A program made the translations under genes and the position numbers. From Canna indica (taxonomy: Eukaryota > Streptophyta > Magnoliopsida > Zingiberales > Cannaceae), in assembly GCA_034359265.1 (NCBI GenBank), contig CP136893.1, positions 44,651,501 through 44,715,500 on the forward strand: a stretch of 64,000 bases of DNA. The letters are read 5' to 3'. Position 1 is the first letter of the stretch, and each line of letters begins with the position of its first letter. The notes under the pieces are model-generated. The model made no database searches. It saw nothing but the letters and a program-made list of their open reading frames with translations, and was not told the origin of the DNA. Shown here piece by piece: positions 44,000-56,776 of this stretch.

Positions 44000-46355
44000 G
44001 AAGAGAGGAGCCAGCCGCCTGAGCCACCGCCCCTCCCTTCCCCCTTCTTGGAGCCGCCGGGCAGCCGAGCCATCCAAGCCACCGCCTCCCTTCTTCCCCT
44101 CTCCCATCCGTGGAGCCGAGTAGAGAGGAGTCGCCCAGCCAAGCTGAGCCAGCCCCTCTCTCTTCCCCTTTCCCTTTCTTCAAGCCGGCGGCTTGAAGTG
44201 AGCCGCCGCCCCCTCTTCCCCCCTTCTTGAGTCGAGCCACCATCTTTTGAAGCCTGATTCGAGGGCCATCATCAGGGATTTCTCCTCTAATCATCCATCC
44301 TATTTGGGTGAGTGGTTTTACCCCATCTTCTCGGGTTTTCTTCGAATTCTTCAAGTCTTTCTAGAAGGCAAAGATGTTTTGATTTGTTTTCCGCCGATCT
44401 CTCGAGTTCTCACCATTCCTTTTTGATTGTCGTGTTGCAAGAGGCCCTAAAATCTCTCCTATGGGGTTCGGCAGCCATAAGATGACCCTAGGGGTGCTCG
44501 GCCAAGGTGGAGATGAGGGTGCCCTCAAGGTGTTCGGTGAAATGCCTAAGTGAAAGTTTTTTGTGTTCTTGATATCCGTGTCTTGAATTGCTTATTAAAT
44601 TGAGTTCCTATATGTTCAAGCATGCCTTGTATTTAATCTATGATTTTTAAATAGAATCATGTTTTTACAAAATTTGGATCTTGATGTTGATGCCATGAAG
44701 GTTCTTGAAAGATGGGTTCTTGATCATGATGCTTGTTCTTGTTTATGGTGTTGTTGGTGCTTGTTAGCCTTATTTAATAAATGTGAAATTTGAGAGATTT
44801 ATGTCAAGATTAAGTATTCTATTTTGATAATAATTAAGGGTTTAAATTCTGTAAATTTTGGATTTATTTTCATGCTATACTGAAAATTTAATATGGCTGG
44901 AATTTCATGATGAGATGATGAATCTGTGCTGTTTTTGAAATACTTATTGTGGTGTTTGTAATTTGCTGAACATAGTCATGTAACCTATCGTTTCTACCAG
45001 AAAACATAGTTTAGAAACATAGGATATACTCTGGGAACCGAATTCGGGTTAGATATATCAGTATTAGGCACAACAGTAAGTTATAACAAAATCCTAAAAT
45101 AAAACCCTAATCTTGGTGATCTAAATTTTAATTGTATAATCAAAATTGGGAAAAGGGTCAGCGTAATCTGTTATAAACCAACAAGTAAAGTTTATGTATG
45201 AAATAAAACCACATGGGTATATGACATTACGGGTCTAGGAGTTGGGGTCGGGTATTGGAGTGTTGAAACGCTTCCCAATAAGGTTGACACCCCTAAGACA
45301 CCGTAGGAGAGACTTGACTTAGGTCATATTGCTCCATATCTTTACGAATTGCAGAGAGGCTCGTTGAGGAACTGGATTGCGGGCTAGGCCCGGGAGGTTG
45401 GATGGCTAATTCTGAACCTGTGGAACAAGTTCGGAGGACTTTCCTGATTGTTTTGATTTGGCCTCGTGGAATAAGTTCGGAGGGCCTACCCGATTATTCC
45501 CAAGGGGCTTTTAAGAATAAGTTTGGAGGGCCTACCCGATTACTCTTGTGATATCTTAAAAGGGATATGTTCGAAGGTACTACCCGATTATCCCTATGAT
45601 ATCTTAAAGGGGCAAGTGCGGATGGGCGAATCCCGATTGTTCCTTCGCGTCTCGTGGAGCAAGTTCGGAGGGTCTTCCCGATTGCTCCCGAGTTTCTTTA
45701 TACTAGGATAAGTTCGAGGGCCTTCCCGATTATCCTAGTATATTTCGTTGCCTTAGGGCATGGTAGGCTTAGGCTTATCTGTGTTGGCTGCATTCGAGCA
45801 GCTAGTGGACTAACGGCCTGTTAGCTGGTCACTCCCTTGTGACTTTTTCTTGCTTGAGTCAAGAGTTTTGCTTTATGCATCTTATCTGTGTTGTTTTTCG
45901 TGGGGGTTGGTAGAACCACTTACTGTGTTCTTTTTGAACTCACCCGTTGTCGTTGTTTTTATTTTGCAGAGCCTGACCGGTGAGGTGGGGTGGAGCACTA
46001 GGCGCGGCTGGAGGGCAAAGGAGCCGCATGATCTCATAACAGTCCTAGTCAGGGGTCGTAGTCGAGTCTGTAGTAGTTTATCATGCACTTGTGTTTTGGT
46101 ATTTTGGAGTTGTAGTCTCATGAGGACGTTCATGTTTTCATTCAGATTTTATTTAATTACTAGAACTGTTGCTCTTTGATTCATTTTACTCCGCACTCGA
46201 GCTTTTTGATAAAAACTATATTGTTTAATGAAATCTGTTTATGTTTCTCTTTATAATAAAAATTGTTGTTCTTTCGGCTATCTTTTGTGAGTTGGCATGT
46301 GCATGAGTTAGGCTACGGGATATAGGTACGTATATCCTGAGTTTGGGGCGTGACA
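44000..46355 (+). mobile_element. LTR fragment A4 (LTR-A), 5' end lost
   Basis: Begins inside the GCC-box leader (AGCCGCC at 44013, 44052, 44201) and ends TTTGGGGCGTGACA at 46355. It contains the donor TTTGG|GTGAGTGG (GT at 44308), hairpin array 45420-45742 and acceptor TTTTATTTTGCAG (AG at 45968-45969). The first roughly 370 bp of the LTR are missing together with some host-element sequence, so no target duplication is left. Confidence 0.9.
45420..45742 (+). repeat. tandem hairpin array in LTR A4 (7 units)
   Basis: Arms include GGAATAA/TTATTCC, GGAGCAA/TTGCTCC and a last unit ACTAGGATAA/TTATCCTAGT, each with a core like AAGTTCGGAGGGCCTACCCG. Some units have single mismatches (for example GGAACAA with TTGTTTT). 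Confidence 0.85.
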
Positions 46356-49247
46356 TTACCTATATTTTTATCCCCCTTTTGACATCAATAAAAAGGGGCA
46401 AGAAAAGTCAACTATCATCAAAGTTAAGACTTGAAAACTAATTTTCATGAAAATGAAGTCAACTAACCCATGGGACGAAAACAACATATCCTTTATGAGA
46501 CAAATCAATACATTATATCAAAGAATTCTAAGTCTAGTATTCATGAATCAAGCTCAAGTGTATCGGTCAACATATCAAAAACCCTTTTAGAAATGATTTT
46601 TCACGCGTCAAAAGGAGAATGATACCAAAAACATGAATCTAACATCATACTTGAAGTATCATTCGAAGATTTCGGCGAAAATCTAAAATATCAAGAAATG
46701 AGCACTTCGAAAGAACGATACTTTAAAGTATCGAAATTCAACAAATCTATAAGAAATCATATTTATACACAAGATTTTTGAAATTTTTATGCCATAAACT
46801 ATATTTTTTAAGGAAGATACAGATTCAAGAATCAACAAAAAATTATTTTTCTGCATTTTTCTAAAATTCATTGAAACCCAGTGGCATTTTCGTAAATATT
46901 AGCTATTTTTCAAAAGTTTCCGGATTTCATCCAAACTTTCCAGTTACCAAGATATGATCATTTAAAACATGTGTGTCAAATTTTAAATGAAAATAATATT
47001 GTTTGATTAAAATTTCAACTTAGCACGGTTTCATTCAAAATAGGTACGAAAATATGAAAATGACTAAGTATCAAATTTTATTATCTACTCATGTTTTCTC
47101 TGGCTTAGGCATCTGGGCATATATCATGAGTGAATCTAATTGTGTGAGTCAAGTTTGGACTTAAAATGAGATTTCTAAGTTCATTTTTCATCCTATCTTG
47201 ATTACAATGAAATATTGATATTTCTAACTATCATTCAAGTTATCAAAATCATTCGTAGAAATGATTTTACTCAAGCAATGATGTGAATGATATTAAACAT
47301 TAAATCAAAGTGGTTTACATGAGTGTTTGAAAAAAAATCAAAGTATCCAAAAAATGGATATTTCAAGCAAATGATACTTTGTTTTTTCTGAAATCCAACT
47401 TTAAAATTCCATTATAAATCATATTCTTGATGAAAATTTTTGAAATTTTTACAACAAACTAGATTTTTCAATGAAAGTGTAGTTTCAATAATCAATTAAA
47501 AATGATTTTTCTATATTTTTCTAAAAGTAACTGAACATACTGAAATTTCCAATGATATTTTCGTAAATTTCAATTATTTTTTAAAACATGCTCAGTTTTC
47601 ATTCAAACTTTTATGATACCACATAAAGGTCATGTAAGGAGTGTATGTCAAGTTTGGAATAAAAATTATGTCCTTAAGCCAAGATATCAACCTAGCATTG
47701 TTTCATTCAAAACTAAGCTAGTTATCATGAAACTTGCTAAGTGTTAATCTTATTATTTACTCATGGTTTTACAAATTTAAACCTATGGACACCTAACATG
47801 AGTAAATCTAAACATGTTCCTCAAATATGGATTGAAAATGGGACCTCTAAGCCAATTTGTTAACTTGTGTCAACTTGGTTCAAAAGAGGTAATCATGAAA
47901 TCGCCTCCCTCTATGTTATTTAATCCATATACATATGAATTTTTCATTCTAAATGCATGGAAATATATCATACCTATTCCTAAACATGCTTATGAAGTTT
48001 GGGCTTAAAATGAAGTGTCCAAATCGATTTGTTGACTTGGGTCAAACTTTTCCAACTTTAAATCCTCTAAAGTGATCTAGTTATCATCTTGTTCATCTAC
48101 ACATAAACTTTCAAGTATAAATACCTAGAATCATGTGATATGTGTATCTACATATGTTTGTCAACCACTAACTCAAAATGATGTCTCTAATATGAATTTT
48201 AACTTAGAGCAATTTCATTAATATCATGATATCATGAAATGACCTAAGTTATCAAAAAATTTCCTACTCATGAAAATTCAAACATTTATCATGCATAATC
48301 AATCATGAGCATAGAGAAATCATTCAAGCATAATTATTGAGGTAATTAAGTAAGATTTTAGCAAAAGTCAAACTCATACCTATTTCAAGAGAATTTTGTC
48401 AAACTTGTCATTTACTTTTCAAATTTCTTCATGATAGCAGTCTTCCATTAACATTATTAACTTGCAAAAAATACTTCATTAATAGATTTAATGAAAAATA
48501 AAGCTACTAACAAGCAACCCAAACCAAATAGCAAAGAGAAGTATCATTTTCAAAGTCTACTTTGCTAAATAATTTGAAATCTGTTTCAAAATAAATTATC
48601 ATGAATCCGAAACGAATCAAGAGATCTCAAAATATGAAATATTTGGAAATTAAGATATCTAATCCTTCCTAATGGTTGAAAACCGAAAGGCCACAATTAG
48701 CCTATGATTTATAACCGCAAGGTCGCATGAGGCCGTTATAGGCTACATAGGTCTCCAAAGAGACCGGAAATTAAAAATCAAAAATCATTTGAAATATATT
48801 AAGAGCAGGGAAAATCAATCAATTTTAAGCATGTATCATAAACACCACTTCAAAAATACAAGTAGAGAAAAGGTGGTGATACCAAAATGATTTAGATGCC
48901 AATTCTTATACCTAAGGCATCTAGTCTAGGTGAAGACTTTGAAGTTGCAACCATGCAAGGATCCTTCCTTCAATTTCTTGGTCAACTTCAACTCTTCAAT
49001 TTCCATTACCCTTGTGGGGTAGCTCCCCCTACAAAAGAGCATGAAACTTTATTACCCAAATGGCTTTGGGTACATGGGGGTTAGATGGCTAGGAATCCAA
49101 AGTGTCCTAGCTACACTTGGATTTTTCTAGAATGCATAATCATAAATAGCAAGTCCAAAAATACCACAACATTAAAAATAATGTCCATTAAACTTCTTTC
49201 CATTTTTGCTATGGACATGAGGTTTATCATTAGAATGTTTGACATGT
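46356..49247 (-). mobile_element. C3 non-coding 3' region and gag end
   Basis: Minus-strand counterpart of the C2 and C4 3' regions. The end of gag lies at the right: GTAGGGGGAGCTACC and then TAA at 49008-49006, aligned with the stops of C2 and C4. From 49005 down to 46356 there is only non-coding repeat sequence with the recurring CATTTTNAATCCAAACTT and AAAATCTAGTTT-type phrases. It is split from the rest of gag by element B5. Confidence 0.8.
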
Positions 49248-50368
49248 TGTCACGACCCAACTCAGGGTCGCGTGACTGGCCAGGGTTTATGTCCTACCCT
49301 GAAGCCTACCACATACACTGAATAGCAAAATACTGAGAATACACACCAACCATAAAACAAACAAGTAGAAGAACACGATGCAAACTTTTCTTTGATTCAA
49401 AAGAAAGTTTCAAACAATTTTTAAAAGAGTTGTAAGAACAAACCAACTAATAAGAATAACTCGAGTTAAAAGTCAAATACATGTTTTCAAATTAAACATC
49501 ACTAAGTGTATATAAAGAAACAACCCTAGACATCACGACTACGACTACAGGGCGCTGCTACGAGATCTACGCCACTGCCTGCCCTCCAACTGCACCATGA
49601 CTCCAAGCCTCACCTTACTCGTCGAGCTCTACAAAAACAAGAGAAATAAAACGTGAGTCCACATGGGACTCAGTGAACGGTCCTTCCGAACCTCCACATA
49701 AATCCCCATTAACAACATACATATAAGTCAGCAATTTACAAATTTAGGGATCTAATCTAGTCATGATATAACAACCGGCCCAAAGGCCATCCTACATAAA
49801 CCATACAACCGGCCAAAAAGGCCCTACCAGAATGGGCAACACTCGACCACTAGAACTTGTTCAAGAACTGGTGGCTCGGCTTTGCCCGGCCTTTACCACC
49901 AAATAATGATCCGGCCGCACGGCCCACATGTCACATAAGGAAAGTCAGAGCAATCACTGGGCCGTCGACTAGGATGGTCAACTATTCTTAGGAACCCACC
50001 GGGATAGGGATAGCTAGTCCCACCCATCTCGGGTCTACCGTCAGCGTGGCCCACTGACAGAATCTCAAGATCCTCTGCCACTTGGGTCTAACACCTAGCG
50101 GGTCCGCTGGTGTAATCTCAAGACCCTAATCACCCGTTGAGTCAAACATTAGTCATTTCGACCGTCCATGCCTCTCAGCCGAGCATCACAATCACAATAC
50201 ACAAGCAAAGTGTTCTAAAGTTTCCTTATTTAACCTCATGTATTCACTAGTATCCAGCCCCCTTGTTCCGAGCCATACCAGCCCCCGCTAATGCCCGCTG
50301 ATTGTTTCCTAGGTGGAAAACCTAGCTTGTCTGCATTCAAGTTTTCCCGATAATGTAAGCACCCTATA
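49248..50368 (-). mobile_element. 3' LTR remnant of B5 (distal half)
   Basis: TGTCACGACCCAACTC onwards matches 52412-53468 of the 5' LTR almost base for base, except that the 5' LTR lacks about 65 bp around 52665. The junction with protease-linker sequence is at ACCCTATA|GGGTGGGATGG, where LTR and pol share a short ATA(T)GG match, which suggests end-joining or slippage at microhomology. Confidence 0.88.
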
Positions 50369-52193
50369 GGGTGGGATGGAGATCGGTGCCGCCCCGGGTT
50401 CAATCCAGAATTCGATTTCTCTTCTAGGCGGCAATCATGGCAATTCTTCTGGGAAGACATCGGGGAACTCACAGATCACCGGAGTTCCATTAACCTCCTG
50501 AGCCGTGCCCCCTTTTTCCTTGGCCACAAATACGGAGGCCAAGAAAGACTAGCAGCCGCCTACCAGCAATTTACAAGTCTTAAGGGTTGAAATGACGCCT
50601 ATTGGTTCATCCTTTCCATCTCAACGGAAGGTAAACAACGGCAACCCGGGCTTACTGAACGTGATAGTCTTAGCCCAACAGTTAACTGACGCAAAGTGCT
50701 CCGCTAGCCAATCTATGCCGATGATGACATCAATTTCAAGCATAGGCAGAAGTGTCATTTCTGCCTTCAACACATGACCACAGATCAGCACTTCGTAGGC
50801 GTTGACACCACATACGGCTCAACAAGCAAGTAAGGTGCCATAGGCAATCTGGTTGCAAATTTGGCATATACAAATGAGTGTGTGGCCCCCTGATCAAACA
50901 GAACATAAGCAGCAAAAGAACTGACTAAAATAGTACCTGTCACCACTGCCTTTGATGCCTCTGCCCCATCAGGGTTCATGTCAAAAACCCTGGCAGACGG
51001 TCTCTTTGAATGGCTAGCTTGCACTCCCCTGCTCTGCATCTGACTTCTCTGAGCCACTGACCCTACTCACATAGGCGCATTTCCTTTTGACTACTTAGAT
51101 CTCTGGCCAACTCTATCCAGATAGTCCTTCTTAAAGTGCCCAACCTGACCGCATTTGAAGCAGGCATCGGAGTGGCCAAAACAAGCCCCCCAGTGCCTCC
51201 GGTTATAGACCACACTACGGGAGAAACACCCCCTAACCTTGCCAGCCTCCTTGTCCCAAACCCTCGGCCCCCACGGCCCCAACTATCACCTTGCTCTCGG
51301 TTCTGCTAGTGATCTGCGATTGCTACAGTCCCCTCAGAATGACCCAGTCGGCCTCCAGATCCCTGTGGCCAAAATTTCTTCTTGGTCGGTCTGTCGTTCC
51401 TCTCGCACGACACCAAAGCTTTCTTCCGAAGGGCCTCATCCACCACCCGAGCAAGAGTGGAATCCTCAGTGTATTGGATGAGCCTGACTATCTGAGGCCT
51501 CAAGCCCTCAAAGATGCCACTAGGGTCGGATGATATTTGGAAGGCCGATTAAATTCCATCTCATACTCTGACAATGACATGCCACCAGACTGGCGCAGCA
51601 TCTCAATGTCTCGTGCCCGCTTGTCGCGAACACTCATTGGCAAGTACTGTTCTACCACAACCGCCCTAAACTCTTCCCAGGTGGGAGGCGGCACGCCAGT
51701 TGCCCTGCGAGCCCTCCAAGTTTGCAGCCAAACCTTTGCCAATCCCCTCATCTGTAGCCCGACCATACGAGTTGTTGCTTTCGATGATCACCCCAGTTCC
51801 AGGCACAGTTCGTAGCAGTCCCCTAGAAACTCAGTGACTTCCACATGCCGATCTATTCCGGTGAATTCTGGCGGCTTCAACTTGACGAAGTCTGCATAAG
51901 ATGGGGCTCCTCGAACCCTGATCACCAGTGCTACTATCTTGGCTACCTCCAAAACCACCGGAACCATAAGTACAGGCTGTGGCGGTGGGCTGTTGCTACA
52001 TATGATGTCTCAACTCCTGCTCTCTAAGGAGCGCTTGTGTTAACTGAACCACCTGAGCTTGCAGTTGATCAATCATGAAATTTTGTCCCTGCTCTTCGCA
52101 CTGCTCTCTTTCTTGACCCTGGCCTCGGCCTCGGCCCCGGCGTTCTGTCGAATTACTGCCACTACAGCTCAGTGCAGCATTATGAGTCTCCAT
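50369..52193 (-). pseudogene. gag and protease of B5
   Basis: Gag starts METHNAALSC at 52193, with an RGRGRGQGQ stretch and a glutamine-rich helix (VVQLTQALLREQEL). The core follows (MRGLAKVWLQTWRARR, 51766-51500) and the knuckle DACFKCGQVGHFKKDY, in which the last Cys has become Tyr. The protease (51057 onwards) has LFDQGATHSF; the usual D-S-G is D-Q-G. The C-terminal half and the FPDVFPEELPWLPPR linker are readable to the deletion point near 50372. Several stops and frameshifts occur. Confidence 0.85.
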
Positions 52194-52395
52194 CACACAA
52201 ACATAGAGAAAAAGAAACAATTCTCCTATTAACATAAATAATTCATTCAACTGTAATTTAAATTACTAACCGCATGGTACGCTGAGTGCAGTCATGTTTG
52301 CAATATCTCGTAGCATACCTATACCATATGTCGACACGCAAGAATATGTCTCATACGGTGCCCAACTCCAAGTCGTAGTCAAGACCTAACCAAAA

Positions 52396-52407
52396 GCTCT
52401 AATACTA
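52396..52407 (-). other. decayed primer-binding site of B5
   Basis: The minus strand reads TAGTATTAGAGC against the initiator Met complement TGGTATCAGAGC; both differences are transitions (G-to-A, C-to-T) of the kind left by methylation-driven decay. Confidence 0.75.
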
Positions 52408-52411
52408 ACTT

Positions 52412-54742
52412 TCTCACGCCCCAACTCAGGGTCACGTGACCGGCCAAGGTTTATGTCCTATCCTGAAGCCTACCACATACAATGAATAGCAAAATACTGA
52501 GAATACACACCAACCAGAAAACATACAAGAAGAAGAACACGACGCAAACTTTTATTTGATTTAAAAGAAAGTTTTGAACAATTTTTAAAAGAGATGTAAG
52601 AACAAACCAACTATTTAGAACAACTCGAGTTAAAAGTCAAATACATGTTTTCAAATTAAACATCACTCCGTCATTGTCGGCCCTCCAGCTGCACCATGAC
52701 TCCAAGCCTCACCTCACTGGTTGGGCTCGGCAAAAATAAGAGAAATAAACCGTGAGTCCACATGGGACTCAATGAGCGGTCCTTCAGAACCTCCACATAA
52801 ATCCCCATTAACAACATGCATATAAGTCAGCAATTTATAAATTTAGGGATCTAATCTTGTCATGATATGACAACTGGCCCAAAGGTCATCCTACATAAAC
52901 CATACAACCGGCCAAAATGGCCCTACCAGACTAGGCAACATTCGGCCACTAGAACCTGTTCAAGAACTGGTGGCTCGGCTCTGCCCGACCTTTACCACCA
53001 AATAATGATCCGGCCGCATGGCCCACATGTCACATAAGGAAAGTCAGAGCAATCATTCGGCCGTCGATTAGGATGGTCAACTAGTCTCAGGAACCCACCG
53101 GGATAGGGATAGCTAGTCCCACCCATCTCGGGTCTACCGTCAGCGTGGCCTACTGATGGAATCTCAAGATCCTCTGCCACCCGGGTCTAACACCTAGCGG
53201 ATCCGCTGGTGTAATCTCAAGACCCTAATCACCCGCCGAGTCAAGCATTAGTCGTTTCGACCGTCCATGCCTCTCAACCAAGCATCACAATCACAATACA
53301 CAAGCAAAGTGTTCTAAAGTTTCCTTATTTAACCTCGTGTATTCACTCATATCCGGCCCCCTTGTTTCGAGCCATACCAGCCCCACGCTAATGCCCGCTG
53401 ATTGTTTCCTAGGTGGGAAATCTAGCTTGTCTGCATTCAAGTTTTCCCGACAATGTAAGCACCCTATAATTCCCATATAAGTATCTAGCGTCATTCGCCA
53501 GATTCCTTAAGTGTAAATTACATGTCATAAGCGTAGAAATGTCCGAATACAAATATGTCACAGCACATAAGTTATAAGGGAAGTATTCTACAGCTACTAC
53601 CATATATAATAACATGCTTTCAACAATAAGGTAATTAAATTCTGCATTTAATCAATAAATATTAGCAAGGTAATAATTGGACTAACATAGTAAGAATTCA
53701 ATACTAGTAAAATTAATGGAGGAAATTTCTTAAGATGATATGCCATACGAAATTCTAACCATATGTACACTATCAAGAACATTTCCTTATAGCATGATGT
53801 TCTCAATCTATCAATACTAACATTTCATATAATAATTGAGTGATCCATATGAAATCAAGGATTTAATACCCTATATGTGAATGTGAAACAACTCGAACCC
53901 TTTTCCCCTCCTCACACCTACTCGGCCGAGCCTACCCAAGGTTGCTCATGCTCGGCCGAGAACAACCAGGGTAGGGACAAAGGTCCTCGGCCATGGTTGG
54001 GAGGAGTCAAGTCATAAATTGCGAGAAAAACTCGATCCGAGGGCTTCCAACCACTCTAAGAAATTGGAAAAAAATCGGCATGACCTTTCCACTTTTTCCT
54101 TCATGTGGCCGGCCTTAACCATCAAGAAAAACGAGCATCTAAAACGAGAATCCAAACATCGTTGAAGAACATGATTTAGGAATTCAAGAAACGCCATCGA
54201 TCGACAAGAAACAACGCACAAAATCTAGATTTATCGCTTCTACATGGTTCGGCCACATGCCTCACCCTACCAACCGAGGTTCGACCACTCACCTTGATCA
54301 AGGAAGAAGGATGGATGAGCGATGATGATCTCGATCTTTCCGATGGCGGCCCGAATCTGGCACCGACCCCAAGTTTTCCCCTCCTCCCTCTCGCTTCTTG
54401 GGCTGCGTGCGGCTGCAATGATGAGCCGCACAGTTGCTAGGGCGATGAGGGATTTATTCCCTCATTTTCCCTTGACCATTTTGCCCCTTCCACTCACTTA
54501 GCCCCTACTCAACTCGATCCGAGCCCGATTCGAGCCTCGACTCGATCTAAGAACACGATTTCGGACTCAACTCTACTAAATCATCTTATGACTAAGAAGG
54601 AAGGAACATTTATCAAATAAAATTTTATAAGGCTTAAATTATACCTTCTACTCGCGGTGATTTCGCGACTCGACCCGACTAACTCCCGATCCGATGTCCT
54701 GCACCAAAATAAATTTTATATTAGGAAACCTCGGGTCTCACA
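52412..54742 (-). mobile_element. 5' LTR of B5
   Basis: Plus strand TCTCACGCCCC (first G changed) to CGGGTCTCACA. On the minus strand: GCC/GGCTGC leader near 54420, donor CAAG|GTGAGTGG near 54290, palindromes, an acceptor changed from CAG to CCG near 52729, and the U5 end. Its outer edge carries the target duplication CATGT. Confidence 0.9.
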
Positions 54743-55365
54743 CATGTGGACTATGATAAGCATGAGCATTCTTAAGTGAAACATTTCTAATTCTAGAGTT
54801 CTTAAAATTAAGGGAAATTATTTAGTAAATTATTTATTTTCCTACTCAAGAAAATAACCCCACTTTTCAAATCATTCATGGCTTTTTGAATAGCACGTAA
54901 TGTCTACTCCACTACCTAAGCACCCCGCTTAGAATTTCCAAACTAGCTTTACTAGATTATATCGTTTCCCTTACAAAGAGGACTTTACACAGGAAAGTCT
55001 CCGCTCTCAAACTGAATGCACTTTCACACCCGGAAGTATCCCGCCTTCCTACCGAGAGCACTTTCCCACCTCAACCTAAGTGACAACTCAACTAATCCTA
55101 GTAAACTAAGTTTACAATGATGGATTTAAGCCTTAACACCAAGGCAACCACTAACTCAATCAAACGTAGCAACCTAGGTTTACACAAATTCAAATACAAT
55201 GAAATAAACACCAAAATACAATAATAAGGAGAGCAAATAATAAACAATATAAACTTAGTTCCCAAACAAGATGTCCTAGCTCCTCTTGATGACTTGAAGA
55301 TGAATCGAAGCAAGCTCAAAGTCAATTTCACGGTTTCTAGGCTCAAAGCTAGGACATGAAACTAA
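54743..55365 (-). mobile_element. C3 remnant: gag piece joined to 5' LTR piece
   Basis: 54743-54900 is gag coiled-coil coding on the minus strand. At about 54901 it jumps into the LTR interior (CTACTCCACTACCTAAGCAC, as at 43017), so the start of gag, the primer site and about 190 bp of LTR were deleted. The LTR piece is cut at 55365, where C4 starts. Confidence 0.75.
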
Positions 55366-56708
55366 GGTTGGCCTAAGGTTTTCTACCTTGGTCTTAATCT
55401 CGGTTTTGATGATAACAAACATGAAACTAATGTTTCATTGAGAAATATTTTCAGGTTCCATATTGGTTAGCACTCAATGTCCTCGATCGAAAATATAAAA
55501 AAAAATCATAAAATCGGAAGGACATTGATCGACGCGTTCGGCTTCGTCGTGGAAATCTCTAGAAGTTCGACGTGTGCACCAAGGATATCTTTGACGAGTC
55601 TAAAGAACACATGGAAATCTCTCCAAGTTGATGCACGCTGAAGGCCGAAATGCAAAAACGAAGCGCGCAAGAAAAATACACAAGAAAATTGCTCTGCCCA
55701 TATTCGGTCGACCGACAGAAGAGTAAATCAGGCAAAAGGCAATTTGGTCGACCAAATGTTGTCAAAAATTGGCAGTAGCCAATTAGGTCGACTAGTCGGT
55801 CAATCGAAGGTTACTAGGAAGCAGCAAAAAGCTCGGTTGGTCGACCGACGATCGATCGGCAAGCAATCGATGGTCGGTAACGCGCAAAAATCCACCCGTT
55901 GAGAAGAGGGGAGCTTTATCTTCTCTTCATGGCTTATAAATAGGAAGCCATGAGAGCCTTCCTCCTAGTTGTTGATCACTTCTAGCCTCCTTGAGCCATC
56001 TTTTGATCAATTCTAAGCCTTCATTTAATCAATCTTGTGAAAACCCTAGCTTGAGCCAAAAACCTTGATCTTGCCTTCATTCCTTCATTGATTAACCATT
56101 AAAGGCATCAAGAGGAAGCTAGGAATCTTGTTTTGGAGCTAAGTATTTTATTGTTTGATTTATTGCTTCATTTTCTATTGTATTTTCTTGTTTATTTCTT
56201 TGTATTTGAGTTTGTGTTAGACCTAGAGTGTAGGTCTTGAAATTGGGTGGTAGCCTTGCTGTTTGGTGTTTAAATCCTCCGGTGTAAACGAAGTTTACTA
56301 GGATCAGTTGAGTTATCCTTAGGGTTGAGGTGGAAGAATGCTCTCGGTAAGAAGACGGAGACTTCCGGGTGTGAAAGTGCCTTAGGTTGAGAGCGAGACT
56401 CTTCAGGTCAAATTCTTCATTGTAAGGGAAACAAGATTAATCTAGTAAAGATTAGTTTAAAAATCCTAAGCGGGGTGCTAAGGTAGGGGAGTAGGCATTG
56501 GGGTCGAACCACTATAAATAATTGTGTTAGCATTTTTTACCTTAAGTTTCTTATTGCTTATCTTTTATATCTTGCTTCCGCATACTACTCAATTTGTTAA
56601 TTGCCTAATTAATCAAGTAAATGATTAAAACTGGAAATAGGCAAAGTGATTTAGATAACACACTATTCACCCTCCCCTCCCCCCTCTAGTGTGGCCATTT
56701 CATCAACA
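55366..56708 (+). mobile_element. 5' LTR of TR-C copy C4
   Basis: Starts GGTTGGCC (TGTTGGCC with the first T changed) and ends CATTTCATCAACA at 56708, two bases before the primer site. A GTCGACC/GATCGATCGG cluster lies at 55690-55880, TATA box TTATAAATA at about 55934. Close to the end, a C/T tract (56680-56695) occurs. It replaces the outer part of the C3 LTR, so C4 inserted in C3. Confidence 0.9.
55690..55880 (+). promoter_or_regulatory. GTCGAC/GATCGA motif cluster upstream of TATA in C4 LTR
   Basis: GGTCGACCGAC, TTGGTCGACCAA, GGTCGACTAG, TTGGTCGACCGACGATCGAT and AATCGATGG fall within 190 bp, about 50-70 bp before TTATAAATA. The other three TR-C LTRs and LTR L have the same cluster in the same place. 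It is a candidate enhancer; no binding factor is known to me. Confidence 0.6.
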
Positions 56709-56710
56709 TT

Positions 56711-56722
56711 TGGTATCAGAGC
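56711..56722 (+). other. primer-binding site of C4 (initiator Met tRNA)
   Basis: TGGTATCAGAGC, an exact match to the complement of plant initiator Met tRNA, two bases after the LTR. It shows that C4 is an LTR retroelement in plus orientation. Confidence 0.95.
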
Positions 56723-56776
56723 GGGCCCGTAGCTTGAGATTTCACCATCTCTTCTACACCTTGTCTCGATCCGAGA

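Larger units (their letters stand above)
49248..54742 (-). mobile_element. element B5: LTR-B gypsy with internal deletion
   Basis: A complete insertion by its edges, with perfect target duplication CATGT at 49243-49247 and 54743-54747. On the minus strand: 5' LTR 54742-52412, primer site 52407-52396, gag and protease (52193 to about 50369), then a direct join at about 50368 into the middle of the 3' LTR (50368-49248). Reverse transcriptase, RNase H, integrase, polypurine tract and the first half of the 3' LTR are all missing. It sits in the gag of C3. Confidence 0.92.
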
